NCBI RefSeq assembly: GCF_001320245.1
Contig: NZ_BCBA01000039.1
Coordinates: 1 to 64,000, forward strand
Origin: Pseudomonas sp. NBRC 111124
GTDB taxonomy: Bacteria > Pseudomonadota > Gammaproteobacteria > Pseudomonadales > Pseudomonadaceae
Length of the DNA stretch: 64,000 bases
Reading direction: 5' to 3'
This document shows, piece by piece, positions 8,367 to 16,509 of this stretch. A program made the translations under genes and the position numbers. Each line of letters opens with the position of its first letter. Position 1 is the stretch's first letter. Below the pieces are notes generated by a model, which worked only from the letters and a program-made list of their open reading frames with translations, ran no database searches and was not told the DNA's origin.

Positions 8367-8906
8367 TCAAACCTGATTGACGGGGATATCGCCCCCGCCT
8401 TTGCCCTCGCGCCGTTCGCCCATCCAGTCATTGACCTGCTGCCCGAACTCGGCCGGCGCCTTACGCCCAAAGCGCCGCGCCAGGTCGAGGATGGTCTGCT
8501 GCGCCAACGCCTCTTCCATGCGCTTTTGCGCCCCCAGCATCACCGCGTGAATGGCACACGTGCCTTCGGTCGCCCAGCCCGGTGCCGCGCCTTCGAACAA
8601 CGTGCAGCGCTCGCGAATCTCGCGGCAATCGAAAATTTTCTTCGGCCCGTCGATGGCGTTGACGATATCCAGCACGGTGATTTCATCCGACGGCCGCGCC
8701 AGGCGAAAACCGCCGCGCACGCCTTCTGTGGCCACTACCAGCCTGGCCCGGGCGAGTTTGGTGAAGACCTTGGCCAGGTACTCCTGCGGCACGCCTTGCA
8801 GCTCTGCCAGGTCGCGCACGCTGGACTCACGGGTATCACCTCGTTCATCCACGAGGTACAGCAGGCAATGGATGCCGTATTCGACACCGGCGCTGTAGAG
8901 CGACAT
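8367..8906 (-). CDS. Rrf2-family transcriptional regulator, probable Fe-S sensor
   Basis: A 179-residue Rrf2 regulator: N-terminal winged helix (SVRDLAELQGVPQEYLAKVF, residues 29-48), recognition wing VRGGFRLARP (63-72), then three cysteines, Cys94, Cys101 and Cys117, in the spacing used by IscR/NsrR-type proteins to bind an iron-sulfur cluster. ATG 8906 is chosen over 8990 because GGAGAT precedes it and Rrf2 proteins begin this way (MSLYSAGVEYGIHCLLYL). It is divergent from the NDH-2-like gene and probably controls it, perhaps in response to redox, nitric oxide or iron; that is inference. Confidence 0.9.
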   Translation of the reverse strand: MSLYSAGVEYGIHCLLYLVDERGDTRESSVRDLAELQGVPQEYLAKVFTKLARARLVVATEGVRGGFRLARPSDEITVLDIVNAIDGPKKIFDCREIRERCTLFEGAAPGWATEGTCAIHAVMLGAQKRMEEALAQQTILDLARRFGRKAPAEFGQQVNDWMGERREGKGGGDIPVNQV

Positions 8907-9176
8907 ACAGATATCTCCGACCAAAATTGTCGCAAATAGTACGCCTATCGAAGAGCCTACGCAAAGCCGCCTGAAGTCACACGTCGACATTTATCAAACA
9001 GATTTCAACCGCGAAAGCCTTTAAACACATGCACTGGACCGGTTTCGACCGCAGGTCGCGCGGCGCCCTGTCACAAAAAAAGCTTGCCGTTTTAAACTGC
9101 GATCAATACAGTCGTAGTTGCTCAGGCAGCGCAACGAGCGCCCTCGAAGCCTTCTTCAACCTTGCGGAGCACTTCC

Positions 9177-10379
9177 ATGAAATCGAACATCCTGATCATC
9201 GGTGCCGGCTTTGCCGGTGTCTGGAGCGCCCTGAGCGCCGCCCGCCTGCTCGACCAGGCCCAACGCGATGACCTGAGCATCAGCGTGCTGGCCCCGCAAC
9301 CGGAACTGCGCATCCGCCCGCGTTTCTACGAAGCCGACGTGCACAGCCTGAAGGCTCCGGTTGGTGAACTGTTCGATGCGGTCGGGGTGCGCTTCATCGC
9401 CGGCAATGCCGAAGCCATCGATGCCGACAGCCGCAGCGTCAGCTACACCGATGCCAACGGTGAGCCCCGGCAGATCGGCTACGACCGCCTGATCCTCGCC
9501 GCTGGCAGCCAGGTGGCGCGCCCTGCGGTCCCGGGCCTGGCCGAACATGCCTTCGATGTCGACCAGATGGCGTCGGCCATGCACCTTGAGCAGCATCTAC
9601 GGGGCTTGGCCGCCCTGCCCGCTTCGCCGGCGCGCAACACTGTGGTGGTTTGCGGTGGTGGCTTCACCGGCATCGAAACCGCCACTGAAATGCCGGCCCG
9701 CCTGCGTGCCATCCTTGGCGACGATACTGCGCTGAGGGTGTTGGTGGTCGACCGTGGTGCCACTGTCGGCGCGGCACTGGGCGCGGGTATCACCCCGTCG
9801 ATCGTCGCCGCCTCGGATCAGGCGGGCGTGCAATGGCTGACCGGTACCTCGGTGGTGGCCGTCGATGCCGGAGGCGTGACCCTGGACAACGGCGAATACA
9901 TTGCCAGCAAGACCGTGATCTGGACCGTCGGCGTCAAGGCCAGCCCGCTGACCGCCCAGGTCGCCGGCGAACGCGACACCTTCGGCCGCCTCAAGGTCGA
10001 CGACCATCTGAAGGTCATCGGCCAGGCGCACATCTATGCCACCGGTGACACCGCCTGGGCCGCCGTCGACGACCAAGGCAACCACGCCCTGATGACATGC
10101 CAGCACGCGATCCCCATGGGCCGCCACTGCGGCAACAACGCCATGGCCGACCTGCTCGGTGTAGCACCAGTGGTCTACCGCCAGCCCAAGTACGTCACCT
10201 GCCTGGACCTCGGTGAATGGGGCGCGGCGTTCAGCGAAGGCTGGGAGCGCGAACTGAAACTGCAGGGCCAGGAAGGCAAGGACCTGAAGCGCCAGATCAA
10301 CGGCGTGTGGATTTACCCACCAGCCGCCGACCGCGCCCTGGCGCTGGCCGCTGCCGACCCGCTGATCGCCATCGTTTAA
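9177..10379 (+). CDS. NAD(P)/FAD-dependent oxidoreductase, NDH-2-like
   Basis: A 400-residue flavoprotein with two dinucleotide-binding motifs: IIGAGFAG near the start (FAD) and VVCGGGFTGIETA near residue 160 (NAD(P)H). ATGD at about 285 (HIYATGDTAWA) is the second FAD contact. There is no redox-active CxxC, so it belongs with type II NADH dehydrogenases and their relatives rather than disulfide reductases. ATG 9177 has GGAG upstream; the open frame to 9162 would need TTG. The C-terminus (GVWIYPPAADRALAL) could be membrane-associating. It is divergent from the Rrf2 gene. Confidence 0.87.
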   Translation: MKSNILIIGAGFAGVWSALSAARLLDQAQRDDLSISVLAPQPELRIRPRFYEADVHSLKAPVGELFDAVGVRFIAGNAEAIDADSRSVSYTDANGEPRQIGYDRLILAAGSQVARPAVPGLAEHAFDVDQMASAMHLEQHLRGLAALPASPARNTVVVCGGGFTGIETATEMPARLRAILGDDTALRVLVVDRGATVGAALGAGITPSIVAASDQAGVQWLTGTSVVAVDAGGVTLDNGEYIASKTVIWTVGVKASPLTAQVAGERDTFGRLKVDDHLKVIGQAHIYATGDTAWAAVDDQGNHALMTCQHAIPMGRHCGNNAMADLLGVAPVVYRQPKYVTCLDLGEWGAAFSEGWERELKLQGQEGKDLKRQINGVWIYPPAADRALALAAADPLIAIV

Positions 10380-10391
10380 GCGCAAATTGCT

Positions 10392-10422
10392 GACAGATCC
10401 GTCAAAAAATGACGGATTTGTC
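10392..10422. promoter_or_regulatory. Inverted repeat after the NDH-2-like gene
   Basis: GACAGATCCGTCA (10392-10404) and TGACGGATTTGTC (10410-10422) pair with one G-U and a short A-rich loop, 12 nt after the stop. The sequence after the stem is A-rich, not T-rich, so it is either a weak terminator or an operator. The rest of the 230-bp gap to the chemoreceptor shows nothing I can assign. Confidence 0.35.
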
Positions 10423-10611
10423 GAAAAATACGCTTACATTGAATGACTGGTCAATATTAGTGGCCATATGGCATCATTCGACAAAAAAACAGCTAAATAG
10501 GGTGAGGCACACACTTAAATCCGCAGCGCATCGAGAGCCTGGCACCACCCCGGTGACCCGGCCTTCCGTCCATGCTCTTGACGCCTGCACGCCAACGTCA
10601 AGGAGCATTCC

Positions 10612-12237
10612 ATGCAGTTACGGAATATGAAGATCGGCACCCGCGCAATCAGCGTATTCGCCCTGTTGGGCGCACTGGTCCTGGCCATGGGCCTTATCGC
10701 ACTCCATGAAACCCGGCAGATGGACCAGGCCACGGACGAAATCCGTGTCACCTGGATGCCCGCCGTGGTCGCCCTCAGTGAAATCAGCACCAACCTCGGC
10801 CGCGCCCGCGCCGTCACCCTGCGCGCCGCGCTGGATGACAACAGCGTCGAGCGCGGGCGCAACATCGATATGCTCAAAGGCATCAACGAGCAGCTCAGCG
10901 GTGGCCTCAAGGATTACGAGGACACCATCATCGCCGCCGATGATCGCGCCCTGTTCAACGCCTTCAGTGCTGCCCACCAGCAATACCTCACCCTGCAGAA
11001 CAGCGTGCTGAAGGACATCGCAGCCGGCAACATGGACGAGGCCAAACAGCAGATCAGCGGCCCGCTCACCCAATATGCCGACACCATGATGAAGGCCATG
11101 GCCGCGCTCATTGCCTACAACGGCAAAGGCGCCGAGGATGCCTCGCAGCGCAGCAGCGACGTTGCAGACGAGGCGTTCACCGCCGTCATCGCGTCGTTGG
11201 CGATCATCATGCTCGCCCTGGCGGCGATTGCCACCCTGCTCACCCGCAGCATCGTGGTGCCACTGGCCGATGCGGTCGCTGTGGCCGAGCGTGTGGCCAC
11301 CGGCGACCTGACCCAGGACATCCGTGTCGTCGGCCACGACGAACCGGCCCTGCTGCTGCGCGCCCTGAGCCGCATGCAGCACAGCCTGCGCGAGACCCTG
11401 CGCAAGATTGCCGCCTCCTCCGACCAGCTGGCCTCGGCCTCGGAAGAACTGCACACCGTTACCGAAGACACCAGCCGCGGCCTGCACCAGCAGAGCGCGG
11501 AAATCGACCAGGCCGCCACTGCCGTCAACCAGATGACTGCCGCCGTGGAAGAAGTGGCGAACAACGCCGTGACCACGGCCGACGCGTCGAAAGGTGCCGA
11601 TCAGAGCACCCGCGATGGCCGTGACCAGGTCAACCAGGCGTTGGCTTCCATCCAGCATCTGGTCGATGACGTGACCGGCACCTCCACCGAGATCGAACAG
11701 CTGGCCAATAACGCCAACGAGATCAGCCGGGTACTGGATGTGATCGGCGCGATTGCCGGGCAGACCAACCTGCTGGCGCTCAACGCGGCAATCGAGGCCG
11801 CCCGCGCCGGTGAGGCAGGCCGTGGCTTTGCCGTGGTGGCCGATGAGGTACGCGCCCTCGCCCACCGCACCCAGCAGTCGACGGCAGAGATCGAGCAGAT
11901 GATTGCCGGCATCCAGAACGGTACTGAACGCGCGGTGACCGCGATGCACAGCAGCCGCGGCCGGGCCAACGGCACCCTGGAAGTGGCGCAAGGTGCCGGG
12001 GAGGCGCTGGAGGTGATTGCCGAGGCGATCGCGTCGATCAACCAGCGCAACCTGGTGATCGCCAGCGCCTCCGAGGAGCAGGCGCAGGTGGCGCGGGAGG
12101 TGGATCGTAACCTGGTGAACATTCGCGATCTGGCGATGCAGACATCGGCCGGGGCGAATCAGACCAGCGCGGCGGCGCAGGACCTGTCGCGCCTGGCGGT
12201 GGACTTGAACGGCATGGTCGCGCAGTTCAAGGTCTGA
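10612..12237 (+). CDS. Methyl-accepting chemotaxis protein (4HB_MCP sensor)
   Basis: A 541-residue inner-membrane chemoreceptor. The first membrane segment is about residues 13-32 (ISVFALLGALVLAMGLIAL), followed by a periplasmic four-helix-bundle sensor of about 155 residues, a second segment at about 190-212, a HAMP linker (about 213-265), and a cytoplasmic signalling domain whose tip (GQTNLLALNAAIEAARAGE, about 383-401) binds CheA/CheW. The end lacks a CheR-tethering pentapeptide. AGGAG precedes the ATG. The ligand is unknown; 4HB sensors in Pseudomonas often bind organic acids. Confidence 0.94.
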   Translation: MQLRNMKIGTRAISVFALLGALVLAMGLIALHETRQMDQATDEIRVTWMPAVVALSEISTNLGRARAVTLRAALDDNSVERGRNIDMLKGINEQLSGGLKDYEDTIIAADDRALFNAFSAAHQQYLTLQNSVLKDIAAGNMDEAKQQISGPLTQYADTMMKAMAALIAYNGKGAEDASQRSSDVADEAFTAVIASLAIIMLALAAIATLLTRSIVVPLADAVAVAERVATGDLTQDIRVVGHDEPALLLRALSRMQHSLRETLRKIAASSDQLASASEELHTVTEDTSRGLHQQSAEIDQAATAVNQMTAAVEEVANNAVTTADASKGADQSTRDGRDQVNQALASIQHLVDDVTGTSTEIEQLANNANEISRVLDVIGAIAGQTNLLALNAAIEAARAGEAGRGFAVVADEVRALAHRTQQSTAEIEQMIAGIQNGTERAVTAMHSSRGRANGTLEVAQGAGEALEVIAEAIASINQRNLVIASASEEQAQVAREVDRNLVNIRDLAMQTSAGANQTSAAAQDLSRLAVDLNGMVAQFKV

Positions 12238-12250
12238 TCGGCAGCAACCG

Positions 12251-12270
12251 GGGCCGCGTTGCGGCCCTTT
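12251..12270 (+). terminator. Rho-independent terminator of the chemoreceptor gene
   Basis: GGGCCGC (12251-12257), loop GTT, GCGGCCC (12261-12267), then TTT. It begins 14 nt after the stop. Confidence 0.7.
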
Positions 12271-12304
12271 CGCGTCTCGAAGTACCGACGACAGGGTCAG
12301 AAAG

Positions 12305-13372
12305 CTATCGGTTCATGCACCGCTCATAGCGCTCATCCACCCGCCCGGCAAACCAGGCGGTGGTCAGCTTGCGGGTGATCTTCGGGCTCTTCAGCTCGAT
12401 CCCCGGCAGCACTGCCCGCGCTAAAGGCTTGCCCGCCGCCGCATCGGCCAGGGCAAATACCCCGCTGTACAGCTTGCTGTCCTCGAACGCCAGGCTGTCC
12501 CCCAATTCCAGCTGGCTGCGAATCTGCGGGTTGCGCAGCCCCAGCTTCACCCCCAGCTTGCGCGCCGCTTGTTCAGTGCTGCCGGGCATGATCGAGCCAG
12601 GGGCGATCAAGTCGCCATCCAGCGCCAGGCTCGCTCCCGTGACCTTGCTCAAGGCAGCCTGGAACGCGGCATTGCGGCTGGCGTACCAGCCCGCATTGAA
12701 ATCGGCGAAGCGGTACAGCTGCCGCTCGTAATGCACCGGGTAGCCGAGCAGGTGGGCGATACCGAAGTACATGCCCCCACGGCGGCTGAAGACTTCCTGG
12801 CGAATCGTGCCGTCGTAAGTGTAGGGGTAATCCTTGGCGTGCTTTTCCGCGAATTCGATACTGACCTGCATCGGCCCACCGGTGTGCACCGGGTTCAAGC
12901 CACCGAGCAAGGTCTTGCCCAACGGCAGGCGGGCGATGAATTCGTCGTACAGCGCACTCAGCTGCTTCTCGCTACGCACCGCCAGCAGGCGCTGCTGATA
13001 GCTCTGGCCATTGCCCGACGGGGTCTTCAGGGCGCCGTCGACCAGCAACCGGGGGATGTGCAGGCGCGCCGCACGACGGTCGATTTCCTCGCGGGCGATG
13101 CGCCCGAGGTTGGGCACCTGCGGGTCGGCGTTGAACGTCGACTCCTGTTCGGTCACCGCCAGCACTGCGCACAGATTGCGCTTGCTCGGCGTGATGCGCT
13201 GGGCCTCGAACGCCACCTGGATATCCTTCGCCCAGCCTTCGCGGTCCTTGGCCTGTGCCGGCAACAGGCGCATCAGCTGGGCAAGCACCTTGGCAGGGTC
13301 GGCCTCGGGCTCTTCCTCGCGGCGCCCGGCGCAGCCCTGCAGCAGCGCCAGGGCCATCAACCCTGCCGCCAA
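12305..13372 (-). CDS. DUF1615 family lipoprotein
   Basis: A protein of about 355 residues with a lipoprotein signal (GLMALALLQGCAG; lipidated Cys at LQGC), so it is probably anchored in the outer membrane. The rest matches the DUF1615 family, with long conserved blocks such as NPVHTGGPMQVS and a lysozyme-like flavour (TEQESTFNADPQVPNLG), but no function is established. The frame is open to a stop just upstream. TTG 13372 is given, but a CTG at 13387 overlapping the upstream TGA would give a better signal start, MNGRLLAAGLMALALL. It is last in the mbtH unit. Confidence 0.8.
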   Translation of the reverse strand: MAAGLMALALLQGCAGRREEEPEADPAKVLAQLMRLLPAQAKDREGWAKDIQVAFEAQRITPSKRNLCAVLAVTEQESTFNADPQVPNLGRIAREEIDRRAARLHIPRLLVDGALKTPSGNGQSYQQRLLAVRSEKQLSALYDEFIARLPLGKTLLGGLNPVHTGGPMQVSIEFAEKHAKDYPYTYDGTIRQEVFSRRGGMYFGIAHLLGYPVHYERQLYRFADFNAGWYASRNAAFQAALSKVTGASLALDGDLIAPGSIMPGSTEQAARKLGVKLGLRNPQIRSQLELGDSLAFEDSKLYSGVFALADAAAGKPLARAVLPGIELKSPKITRKLTTAWFAGRVDERYERCMNR

Positions 13373-13383
13373 CAGCCGCCCGT

Positions 13384-13935
13384 TCAGGGCTGTTCACCGA
13401 CCATGTAGGTCTTGCTGATGTGGCGGAACTGCGGGTGGCTGGCGCTGCCCATGAGCTCGAACAGCACCATCTCCCGGCTCACCACCTGCGCCCCGGCCTG
13501 GCGCATACGCGCTAGGCCCGCGGCCTTGTTGGCCGGGGTGCGGCTGTCACAAGCGTCTTCGACCACGAACACCTGCTTGCCCAAGGCCAGCAGGCCGAGC
13601 ACGGTCTGCAGCACACAGACGTGGGTTTCCATGCCGCAGACGATCACCTGCTCACGGGCCATCAAGCTGGCCGGCAGGCACTTGGCGGCCACGCAGGAGA
13701 AATGGGTCTTCTCCACCACCTCGGCCGCAGGCGCCACCGCGAGCAGTTCCGCCAGGGTGTGGCCCAGGCCCTTGGGGTACTGCTCGGAGATCACGATCGG
13801 CAGCTCCAGGTCATTGCACGCCGAGAGTAACCAGTGCGCCCGGGCACGCGTACCCTGCGGGTCGCTCATGGCGCCGATGAGCTTTTCCTGGATGTCGACG
13901 GCCAGCAACGTGGCCTTGTGATGTTCGATCAGCAT
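13384..13935 (-). CDS. Isochorismatase-like cysteine hydrolase (YcaC type)
   Basis: A 183-residue hydrolase of the isochorismatase/nicotinamidase fold, with the triad Asp14 (LAVDIQEKL), Lys76 (VVEKTHF) and Cys107 (GMETHVCVLQ). The GMETHVC block and size fit the YcaC branch, whose substrates are mostly unknown. ATG 13935 is chosen over 13992 because AAGGGGC lies just upstream and the family starts here. It follows the thioesterase gene by 57 bp and touches the lipoprotein gene. In an iron-regulated unit, isochorismate or a siderophore intermediate is a possible substrate, but this is speculative. Confidence 0.85.
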   Translation of the reverse strand: MLIEHHKATLLAVDIQEKLIGAMSDPQGTRARAHWLLSACNDLELPIVISEQYPKGLGHTLAELLAVAPAAEVVEKTHFSCVAAKCLPASLMAREQVIVCGMETHVCVLQTVLGLLALGKQVFVVEDACDSRTPANKAAGLARMRQAGAQVVSREMVLFELMGSASHPQFRHISKTYMVGEQP

Positions 13936-13992
13936 GGTCTGCCCCTTGCCTGGGAAAAGGCCTAGCCTCTCCCACGCAGGCGGCGACGTCAA

Positions 13993-14712
13993 TCAGGCAG
14001 AAAGCCTATGCGCCTCAAGGACCTGCGTCAGCGCACCGAGCACGCGGTCCTCGTGTTCGTGGATGAAGAAGTGGCCGCCGGGGAACATCTGCAGCGAAAA
14101 CGTGCCGTGTGTTTCCTGCCGCCAGGCCTGCAACTGCTCCGCGCTGGCCCGGTCCGCTTCGCCACCGAACACGTGCAGCGGGCATTGCAAGGGCGGCCGT
14201 TGACGGTAGAGGTAACGGCCGCAGAGCAGAAAGTCGGCGCGCAAGGTCGGCAAGGTCAGGTTCATCAACTCGGCATTGGCCAGCACCTCCTCCGGCGTGC
14301 CATTGAGCTCGCGCAGTTCGGACTTGAGCTGTTCATCGGTCTTGGGATCGCGCCAGTTGTTGCCGTCGTAATCTTCGCGCCGGGTGGGCGCCGCCGTGCC
14401 GCAGGCGAACAGCGCCAACGGTGGCGGACAACCCAGCGCGTGCAGTTCGTGGGCCAGTTCAAAGGCCAGCAGTGCCCCCAGGCTGTGGCCGAGCAGCGCA
14501 TAAGGTGCGCTGGCGGCCAGGCGTTGCTCGCTGGCCAACTGCCGGGCCAGCGCCTGCATGTCGGTCTGCAGCGGCTCACCCATGCGCGCACCACGCCCGG
14601 GCAACTCGACCGGGCGCACCTGCAGCCAGGCCGGCAACTTACGCCGCCAGCGGCTGTAGACCATGGCACTGGCCCCAGAGTACGGCAGGCACAGCAGGTT
14701 GAGCGTGGTCAC
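13993..14712 (-). CDS. Type II thioesterase (NRPS editing)
   Basis: A 239-residue alpha/beta hydrolase of the GrsT family: nucleophile Ser77 in GHSLG, acid Asp187 (GGEADRAS), base His214 (GGHFF), and the opening LLCLPYSGASAMVYSRW typical of external thioesterases. These enzymes remove misloaded acyl groups from carrier domains of non-ribosomal peptide synthetases. The start overlaps the stop of mbtH by 4 bp, so the two are translation-coupled. A role in siderophore (pyoverdine-type) assembly follows from this pairing and the upstream iron-starvation box. Confidence 0.92.
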   Translation of the reverse strand: MTTLNLLCLPYSGASAMVYSRWRRKLPAWLQVRPVELPGRGARMGEPLQTDMQALARQLASEQRLAASAPYALLGHSLGALLAFELAHELHALGCPPPLALFACGTAAPTRREDYDGNNWRDPKTDEQLKSELRELNGTPEEVLANAELMNLTLPTLRADFLLCGRYLYRQRPPLQCPLHVFGGEADRASAEQLQAWRQETHGTFSLQMFPGGHFFIHEHEDRVLGALTQVLEAHRLSA

Positions 14713-14930
14713 TGGGCGGCAGCTTCCGCCATCTGCTGGCGCAGGCTCAAGGGGCGCATGTCGGTCCAGGCTTCATCGATGTAGGCCAGGCAGTCCTTCT
14801 TCAGCCCGCGCTTGCCCACCGCACGCCAGCCTTCGGGGATGGCCTTGTAGTCTGGCCAGATGGAGTATTGCTCTTCATGGTTGACCACTACCTGGAACTG
14901 GATATCGTCGCGGTCGAATACGGAAGTCAT
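14709..14930 (-). CDS. MbtH-like NRPS accessory protein
   Basis: A 73-residue member of the MbtH family, which binds and activates adenylation domains of non-ribosomal peptide synthetases. The signature is clear: NHEEQYSIWP, then IPEGWRAVGKRG and the C-terminal YIDEAWTDMRPLSLR. ATG 14930 has AAGGAG upstream; the longer frame to 15026 would run through the promoter. It is first in the unit with the type II thioesterase. No NRPS gene lies in the window, so it must serve a synthetase encoded elsewhere. Confidence 0.95.
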   Translation of the reverse strand: MTSVFDRDDIQFQVVVNHEEQYSIWPDYKAIPEGWRAVGKRGLKKDCLAYIDEAWTDMRPLSLRQQMAEAAAQ

Positions 14931-14991
14931 TGCCTGTCTCCTTGAGTGATAGATGCCAGTGCGCACTTGGCGCATGGAAGCTCTCAGGTAG

Positions 14992-15015
14992 ACGTAGGAA
15001 ACTTCGGAAAAATTA
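14992..15015 (-). promoter_or_regulatory. Iron-starvation (PvdS-type sigma) promoter of mbtH
   Basis: Read on the minus strand: TAATT (15015-15011), 16 nt, then CGT (14994-14992). The known P. aeruginosa iron-starvation box is TAAAT-N16-CGT, so only one base differs and the spacing is exact. It lies about 60 bp before the mbtH ATG. This supports transcription by a PvdS/PfrI-like ECF sigma factor under iron limitation. Confidence 0.65.
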
Positions 15016-15018
15016 GAC

Positions 15019-15420
15019 TCACGCATCCCTCAGCAAGTCATGCGCGTCGAGCAGGCGGAACGCCACCTGTGGATTGCGCTCCAGGCCACGGCGGATCGCG
15101 GCCGGGATCGACTGGCGGGTCTTGCGGCACAGACCGGGCTGGTCTTCAAGCTCGATGACGATGCCGCGCATGGTGCGTACCTCGTTGAAGCCGGGGCTGA
15201 TGTGCACACGGATGCCGAGGTTTTCGTACAGCCGCAATTGCAGGCGCTGCAGGTCTTCGAGGTCTTTGAGCTGTTCCAGGCGTTCGAGCAGGCGTTTTTC
15301 TTCCTGGCGGGTGAGCAGGAGGATGCGCTGGGCCGCCGGCGGTTGCTCGGCCAGGTGTTCGCGGCCGCAGTCACAGGCGCCAGGGGGGCACGGTTGGCGC
15401 AGAGGGGGTGGAGTGCTCAT
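15019..15420 (-). CDS. Conserved hypothetical protein with N-terminal cysteine cluster
   Basis: A 133-residue protein I cannot assign to a function. The N-terminus has four cysteines (PCPPGACDCG, Cys10, Cys15 and Cys17 among them) that could bind metal. Residues about 35-70 are a charged leucine-rich helix, probably coiled coil (EEKRLLERLEQLKDLEDLQR). The C-terminal half (VHISPGFNEVRTMRGIVIELEDQPGLCRKTR) is more globular. It stops just upstream of the mbtH promoter and is divergent from purU. GC3 pattern supports coding. Confidence 0.7.
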   Translation of the reverse strand: MSTPPPLRQPCPPGACDCGREHLAEQPPAAQRILLLTRQEEKRLLERLEQLKDLEDLQRLQLRLYENLGIRVHISPGFNEVRTMRGIVIELEDQPGLCRKTRQSIPAAIRRGLERNPQVAFRLLDAHDLLRDA

Positions 15421-15540
15421 GGAGCAAGCATAGCCTTACCGACCCGCTCACTGTAAACAGCTCAAAAACTTTCCTGACAGGATAAAAAATTTCACAAACT
15501 GCTAGACCCCGACCCCACGCTTCGCCTATAAATCGCCCAA

Positions 15541-15557
15541 GGGAAATTTATATTCCC
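15541..15557. promoter_or_regulatory. Palindrome in the purU-sox leader
   Basis: GGGAA (15541-15545) and TTCCC (15553-15557) flank ATTTATA. It lies about 85 bp before the purU start in a 220-bp AT-rich leader (15421-15642), where the operon promoter must be. It may be an operator for a sarcosine/betaine-responsive regulator; no regulator can be named from this. Confidence 0.3.
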
Positions 15558-15642
15558 AGAAAGAAACATCACTTCGTTTGCCGCGAAGCCTCTTTTGCCC
15601 TTGTGCCCGACCTGCCCCACTCCATCACGAGGCCTATCCGAC

Positions 15643-16509
15643 ATGCACCCCGCTCCCGATCACTTCATCCTGCGCGTCAGTTGCCCGGCCGTGTCCGGCA
15701 TCGTCGCTGCGGTGACCACTTACCTGGCCGAGCACGGTTGCTACATCAGCGAGATGGCGCAGTTCGACGACGAGGACAATGGCCGCTTCTTCATGCGCGC
15801 GGTGTTCCGCTACAACACCGGTGTCAGCGGTGACACGCCGCAACTGGAAGCGGGCTTCGCCGATGTGGCCCAGCGTTTCGACATGGACTGGAGCCTGCAC
15901 AGCAGCGCCCGGCCGCTGCGCGTGCTGTTGATGGTGAGCAAGTTCGACCACTGCCTGGCCGACCTGCTCTACCGTCACGCCAAGGGCGAGCTGGACATGC
16001 AGATCACAGCGGTGGTCTCCAACCACCTCGACCTGCGGCCGATGGCCGAGCGCCAAGGCATCCGCTTCATCTACCTGCCAGTGACCAAGGAGACCAAGGC
16101 CGAGCAGGAGGCCGCGCTGATGCGCATCGTCGAGGACACCGGCACCGAACTGGTGGTGCTGGCGCGCTACATGCAGATCCTCTCCGACGACTTGTGCCGC
16201 CAGCTGGCGGGGCGGGCGATCAACATCCACCACTCGTTCCTGCCCGGCTTCAAGGGCGCCAAGCCTTATCACCAGGCCTACCAGCGCGGGGTAAAGCTGA
16301 TCGGCGCCACCGCCCACTATGTCACCAGCGACCTCGACGAGGGGCCGATCATCGAGCAGGAAGTGCAGCGGGTGGACCACGCCTATGCCCCCGACGACCT
16401 GGTGGCGATCGGCCGTGACACCGAGACCATTGCCCTGTCCCGTGCGGTGAAGTACCACCTTGAGCACCGGGTGTTCCTCAACCACGACCGCACGGTGATC
16501 TTCAAATGA
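15643..16509 (+). CDS. purU: Formyltetrahydrofolate deformylase
   Basis: Hydrolyses 10-formyltetrahydrofolate to formate and free tetrahydrofolate. The 288-residue protein has an N-terminal ACT domain (about 5-85) and a C-terminal formyltransferase-fold domain with the catalytic Asn194 and His196 (INIHHSFLPGF) and Asp232 (TSDLDEGPII). ATG 15643 has GAGG upstream and gives the family start (PDHFILRVSCPAVSGIV). It opens the operon, overlapping folD by 4 bp; its role here is to dispose of C1 units coming from sarcosine demethylation. Confidence 0.95.
   Translation: MHPAPDHFILRVSCPAVSGIVAAVTTYLAEHGCYISEMAQFDDEDNGRFFMRAVFRYNTGVSGDTPQLEAGFADVAQRFDMDWSLHSSARPLRVLLMVSKFDHCLADLLYRHAKGELDMQITAVVSNHLDLRPMAERQGIRFIYLPVTKETKAEQEAALMRIVEDTGTELVVLARYMQILSDDLCRQLAGRAINIHHSFLPGFKGAKPYHQAYQRGVKLIGATAHYVTSDLDEGPIIEQEVQRVDHAYAPDDLVAIGRDTETIALSRAVKYHLEHRVFLNHDRTVIFK

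Noticed and set aside
10618..11991. A 457-codon minus-strand frame
   Set aside because: Antisense to the chemoreceptor gene; repetitive glycine/valine composition is typical of a shadow frame.
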